NCBI GenBank assembly: GCA_002897995.1
Contig: BDTT01000009.1
Coordinates: forward strand, 1-35,613
Reading direction: 5' to 3'
Source: a bacterium BMS3Bbin10
GTDB taxonomy: Bacteria > Pseudomonadota > Alphaproteobacteria > Rhizobiales > Methyloligellaceae
DNA length: 35,613 nt
A program made the position numbers and the translations under genes. Positions 32,864 to 35,613 of the stretch are shown here, piece after piece. How positions within the stretch are numbered: position 1 is the first letter of the stretch; each line of letters starts with the position of its first letter. The notes under the pieces were generated by a model that had not been told where the DNA came from, did no database searches, and saw only the letters and a list, made by a program, of their open reading frames with translations.

Positions 32864-33366
32864 TGCTTCCTCTCTTGCTTGCTTTTCATTGCCGTCCCTT
32901 GCAGGCCGGTCCTTCAGGAGAACCGGCAAAGGGTGTTGTCGATTGCTTCCCCCCTGTCTGCATATCCGCTCCGAGCGCTTAGGTCCGCAGCAGGCATGCA
33001 GGCGCGAATGCAATATGCAGATTCGCGAACCGGCCGTTCGTGACGTGGACCAACGCCGCGCCACGGCCATCGCCCGATCGCGCCTCCAGGATATTCTCCA
33101 GATTTTTCTTTCCCGGCAGGAGGCGGAGAGACGGCTCTGCGCCGGGCCACGTTAGCGGAATGATAGATATTATTCAATATCTGAATATACTTTAATTTGA
33201 ATGTAACAATAATCAGCGCCGCCGGGCAGTCGCTACAGCACGAAATCGGACCGATATTCATCCCGCGATCCGCGTCTGCTCCGAAAACCGGAGGATATAC
33301 ATCCATTTATTATAATAAACTAATATGATAATTGCGGCCGGGCAATCTCCTGCGGGCCCAAAGCGC
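32864..33366. other. sox operon upstream region
   Basis: About 500 bases without a convincing gene. From 32864 to about 33150 the DNA is GC-rich with only short frames. AT-rich islands at 33155-33215 and 33295-33335 stand out. The first contains a 17-base palindrome and promoter-like hexamers for soxY: on the minus strand TTAAAG, 17 bases, TAATAT. If that promoter is used, the sox leader is about 300 bases long. Confidence 0.45.
33171..33188 (-). promoter_or_regulatory. Putative operator in the sox promoter region
   Basis: TATTCA-N5-TGAATA (33171-33187) is a perfect 6-base inverted repeat with 5-base centre. The minus strand includes ATATTCAGATAT (33177-33188), similar to motifs before dsrA and tusA. 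It lies in the spacer of, and slightly overlaps the -10 of, the candidate soxY promoter. A site of this form suits an ArsR-type dimer. A related half site (TTTGAATGT, 33196-33204) lies beside it. Confidence 0.45.
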
Positions 33367-33834
33367 CTACTCGGTGGCCTCGCGGACGATCTTGTCCAGC
33401 AGGTCATCGACGGCGGCCAGCGATTTCTTCGACGCCTCGGAACCGACGATCGCCGGGCGGCGATAGCCGACATGGATTTTCCCCGGCTCGGTCTCAAGTT
33501 CGTAATAGAAAATATTATAGGGGCAAAATGAGATGTTGGAGGGATCCGCCTCCATGGTCGCGCGCGAGATGACCGCCGAGCAGAACAGGAAGAATTCGGC
33601 TCTCTTGTATATTTTGGAGCCGCCTACGGCGGCGCGCGTGCGCTCCAGCATCTGGCCGACGTGCCCCCGAAAATCGATGGTCAGCCCCTGGCTGATGATC
33701 GCGTCCTCCACAAACAGCTTCACGTCTTCGAATTCACCCTCCGCCGCGTAGAGACGAAGATGGGCGGGCTCGGCGCCGGCGCCCCTGACGGCGGTGATCG
33801 TGACGAGAACAAAAAGAACGATCAGGCGTTTCAT
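33367..33834 (-). CDS. Periplasmic DUF302-domain protein (copy 2)
   Basis: A 155-residue paralogue of the DUF302 protein at 9645-10142. Signal peptide MKRLIVLFVLVTITAVRGAGA; then FEDVKLFVEDAIISQGLTID, QMLERTRAAVG, FLFCSAVIS, SFCPYNIFYYE and PGKIHVGYRRP. Both cysteines of copy 1 are conserved. ATG 33834 starts the signal peptide and GGGAG lies upstream; the frame from 33888 adds an unlikely leader. It lies on the same strand as, and about 500 bases upstream of, soxY, and is divergent from the hydrolase-like gene at 34087. Function unknown. Confidence 0.85.
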   Translation of the reverse strand: MKRLIVLFVLVTITAVRGAGAEPAHLRLYAAEGEFEDVKLFVEDAIISQGLTIDFRGHVGQMLERTRAAVGGSKIYKRAEFFLFCSAVISRATMEADPSNISFCPYNIFYYELETEPGKIHVGYRRPAIVGSEASKKSLAAVDDLLDKIVREATE

Positions 33835-34086
33835 AGCGGCGGCTCCCATGATTGCAGCGACGTGCCGGCATATGGCCCAATGCGTCATGAGGCTAGCAGC
33901 CGCAATACCCCTGTGCTATATCAAAACATGCAATAACATGAATGTGATTTTGCCTATGCGAGGCGGGTGCCCGGCGTGTTTTCCGCGTGCCGGTGTCCTC
34001 GCCGGTTTCCGGTGCGCGAGGCTCAAGACGGGACGCAAACATTCTGGAACTCACCGGTGGCGATCCGCCGGCGAGGGGTGTCGGCG

Positions 34087-35082
34087 ATGAGTAGAAAAAT
34101 ACATCTGTGCCTGGTCGTGACGGCGAGCGCGTCAATAGCGGCCGGCGTTGCGGGCGCGGCTCAATCCGGGAACCTGACCGGCGCGGATCCGCTGGCGCCG
34201 GGGACGGCGGTCGGGCGCGCGATGGAGGCGCCGGTCAACACCCGGCCGGTGGCGCAGAAATGGTGGTGGCGCGACCGCTGGTTCGACGACGGGATACTGG
34301 AGGAGCCGGTCAACCACGAAGTCTCCGAGCGGGATGTCAGTTATGTAAATCCGGCCGATGATACCGAAGTGCCGGCAATCCTGTACCGGCCCAGGACGTC
34401 CGGCCCCTTCCCGGGCGTTCTGTTCCAGCATGGCCGGCGCGGGCTGGACCCGCTGGTTCAGCGGCTTGCCCGGCGTATGGCGGCCCGCGGCTTCGTCGTG
34501 CTGGCGCCGAATGTGTTCGACGCGCGTTTCATCGACAGGTTTCCGCTCACGCATGATTACAAGACAGAAGGCGACGTCAATGCCGGCGTCGATTATCTGC
34601 TCGGGCAACCGGATGTCTCGACATCGAAAATCTGCCTCTACAGCCACACCAGGGGCGGCTATTACACGCTCAAGGTCGCCGTCACCTTCAAACGGCAGAA
34701 AAAGGACGTCGCCTGCTATGTTTCGTTTTATCCGCATCTGCAGGATCCCAACCTCCCGGAACCCGAGCAGGTGTATCGCTACGCTCCCGAAGTGGACAAA
34801 CTCGAGATCCCGGTGCGGATTTTCATGGGCGAGTACGAACAGTATCAGCGCCGGCGTTCCATCGAGCTGGCGGTCGGCGAAATGAAGAAAGCGGGACGCG
34901 ACGTCCGGCTGGTCATCTATCCCGGGGTCGGGCGCGGGTTCGATTTCAGGACACCGCGCGTGCGCACTTTTGCCGACGATCTGGCGACCAGGGATTCGGT
35001 TATGCGCGCCGCGGCATTCATGCGGCGGCAACTCGCCCCATGGGCGCGGGCGAAACCGGCGGCAAATCGGGACAAAAAGTAA
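34087..35082 (+). CDS. Secreted dienelactone-hydrolase-like protein with degenerate catalytic triad
   Basis: A 331-residue protein with a signal peptide (MSRKIHLCLVVTASASIAAG) and an unusual Trp-rich segment (QKWWWRDRWFDDG) before a dienelactone-hydrolase fold. The fold is clear from VPAILYRPRTSGPFPGVLFQHG, LARRMAARGFVVLAPN, DVNAGVDYLL and VIYPGVGRGFDF. The expected triad is altered: the nucleophile position in SHTRGG is Thr188 instead of Cys/Ser, the acid in GEYEQY is Glu251 instead of Asp, and the His of the usual HGF motif is Arg283. It is therefore probably not a normal hydrolase. ATG 34087 starts the signal peptide, with GAGGGGTG upstream. Confidence 0.8.
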   Translation: MSRKIHLCLVVTASASIAAGVAGAAQSGNLTGADPLAPGTAVGRAMEAPVNTRPVAQKWWWRDRWFDDGILEEPVNHEVSERDVSYVNPADDTEVPAILYRPRTSGPFPGVLFQHGRRGLDPLVQRLARRMAARGFVVLAPNVFDARFIDRFPLTHDYKTEGDVNAGVDYLLGQPDVSTSKICLYSHTRGGYYTLKVAVTFKRQKKDVACYVSFYPHLQDPNLPEPEQVYRYAPEVDKLEIPVRIFMGEYEQYQRRRSIELAVGEMKKAGRDVRLVIYPGVGRGFDFRTPRVRTFADDLATRDSVMRAAAFMRRQLAPWARAKPAANRDKK

Positions 35083-35474
35083 AAAAAGCAGACCTGTCTC
35101 GCCGCGGACGGACGGCTGCGAATACTTTGACAAACGCCCTAATTGGGGCGGGGCGCGCCCGGGAACGGGAATGGCCGCCAAGGTCCCGATCATTTTAGGG
35201 TCGGTCATGACGCCGGTCTCGCGGCCGCCATGTTGATATTCCCGGGGTCCGAGCGCGTTCAGGCCTCAGACCGCTTCATGTTTCGAAGGAATCGAAACCG
35301 CGATCCCGGCTTTGTTTATGCGTATCATTTTTCCGATAACCGGTTTCCATCCCCGCCTTCGCGGGGACATGCTTATCGGTGATACGCACTAGGCTGAATC
35401 GACATTCAGGATTCCCATAACGCGGAATGTGTGATTCATAGATCTCCAGATTATTCTGATCTGGAGGATCGACG
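35083..35474. other. Intergenic region with palindromic repeat and IS left flank
   Basis: 392 bases without a gene. It holds the 68-base palindrome at 35320-35387 and, beyond it, the probable left end of the IS element carrying the transposase at 35475. Candidate terminal sequence lies near 35391-35420 (GGCTGAATCGACATTCAGGA), but its partner end is outside the window, so the border cannot be fixed. Confidence 0.45.
35320..35387. repeat. Palindromic repeat, inverted copy
   Basis: Outer arms GCGTATCA (35320-35327) and TGATACGC (35380-35387), then CCGATAA/TTATCGG, and the inner stem TCCCCGCCTTCGCGGGGA. The right-hand 50 bases are the reverse complement of 26698-26748 with one mismatch. The full palindrome is seen only here; the copy at 26698 lacks the second outer arm. 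It resembles the GC-hairpin intergenic repeats common in alphaproteobacteria. Confidence 0.75.
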
Positions 35475-35613
35475 ATGGTCAAGCGCTATGAACTGAGCGA
35501 TGAACAATGGCGGCGGATCAGCGAATTGCTTCCTGGCAAGGTGGGCGATCCGGGCCGCACGGGTTCTGACAACCGTTTGTTTGTAAATGGTGTTTTGTGG
35601 GTTTTGCGCTCCG
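35475..35613 (+). mobile_element. IS5-family transposase, 5' end only (cut by window edge)
   Basis: ATG at 35475 opens a frame of 46 codons running off the window: [20 protein letters not shown] followed by [20 protein letters not shown] and LWVLRS. This is the conserved N-terminal (DUF4096-type) part of IS5-family transposases, probably of the IS1031/IS427 group, in which the full transposase may need a frameshift. GGAGGATCGACG lies just before the ATG. Base composition (GTTTGTTTGTAAATGG) is less GC-rich than in the neighbouring genes. Confidence 0.8.

Noticed and set aside
1-35613. CRISPR arrays, tRNA or rRNA genes
   Set aside because: No regularly spaced direct repeats and no tRNA- or rRNA-like sequence noticed on reading; no scanning program was run, so a missed short RNA gene is possible.

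Overview
The window is a GC-rich proteobacterial segment carrying an almost complete sulfur-oxidation island. A full reverse (oxidative-type) dissimilatory sulfite reductase operon, dsrABEFHCMKLJOP followed by dsrN, runs on the plus strand from about 12.2 to 24.8 kb. A thiosulfate-oxidation operon, soxYZXAB-ccdA-yeeE, runs on the minus strand from 32.9 down to 26.8 kb. DsrEFH, DsrL with its YRTPR motif, and DsrC with its two C-terminal cysteines show that the Dsr system works oxidatively. No soxCD is present, as expected where sulfane sulfur is passed to Dsr. GC content, codon use, alphaproteobacterial-style palindromic repeats and the IS relatives point to a sulfur-oxidising alphaproteobacterium; this taxonomic call is inference.

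Layout. 1-98: 5' end of an IS1182-type transposase (minus). 0.3-1.7 kb: cupin and secreted Cys-rich protein (minus). 1.8-3.8 kb: overlapping terB-like, SDR and glutamine-amidotransferase genes (plus). 4.3-9.1 kb: tiny membrane protein, RND pump and its membrane-fusion partner (plus), then a 72-aa gene that may be a metallo-hydrolase remnant and a palindromic repeat. 9.6-12.0 kb (minus): a TauD-like dioxygenase, two small unknown proteins, TusA and a DUF302 protein, divergent from dsrA. 12.2-24.8 kb: dsr operon, then a half repeat fused to the 3' part of a dsrE2 gene. 25.1-26.7 kb: secreted alpha/beta hydrolase (minus) and an ArsR-type regulator (plus) with the cysteine spacing of persulfide sensors. 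26.8-32.9 kb: sox operon. 33.4-35.1 kb: a second DUF302 gene (minus) and a dienelactone-hydrolase-like protein with a degenerate triad (plus). 35.5 kb to the end: 5' end of an IS5-type transposase.

How the genes fit. SoxXA joins thiosulfate to SoxYZ and SoxB releases sulfate. The remaining sulfane sulfur can pass to TusA, then DsrEFH and DsrC. DsrAB with DsrL oxidises the sulfur to sulfite, and DsrMKJOP connects the electrons to the membrane. YeeE may import sulfur compounds and CcdA supplies reductant for periplasmic thiols. A 12-base motif of the form ATATTC(A/T)(A/G)ATA(C/T) occurs upstream of dsrA, soxY and tusA. In the first two it lies within the spacer of a plausible promoter, which suggests a common regulator, perhaps the ArsR protein encoded here.

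The core island is well-known biology. The least explained parts are the tauD/small-protein/tusA/DUF302 cluster, the 44-aa ORF wedged between dsrP and dsrN, the truncated dsrE2, the degenerate hydrolase and the shared promoter motif. No tRNA, rRNA or CRISPR array was seen.
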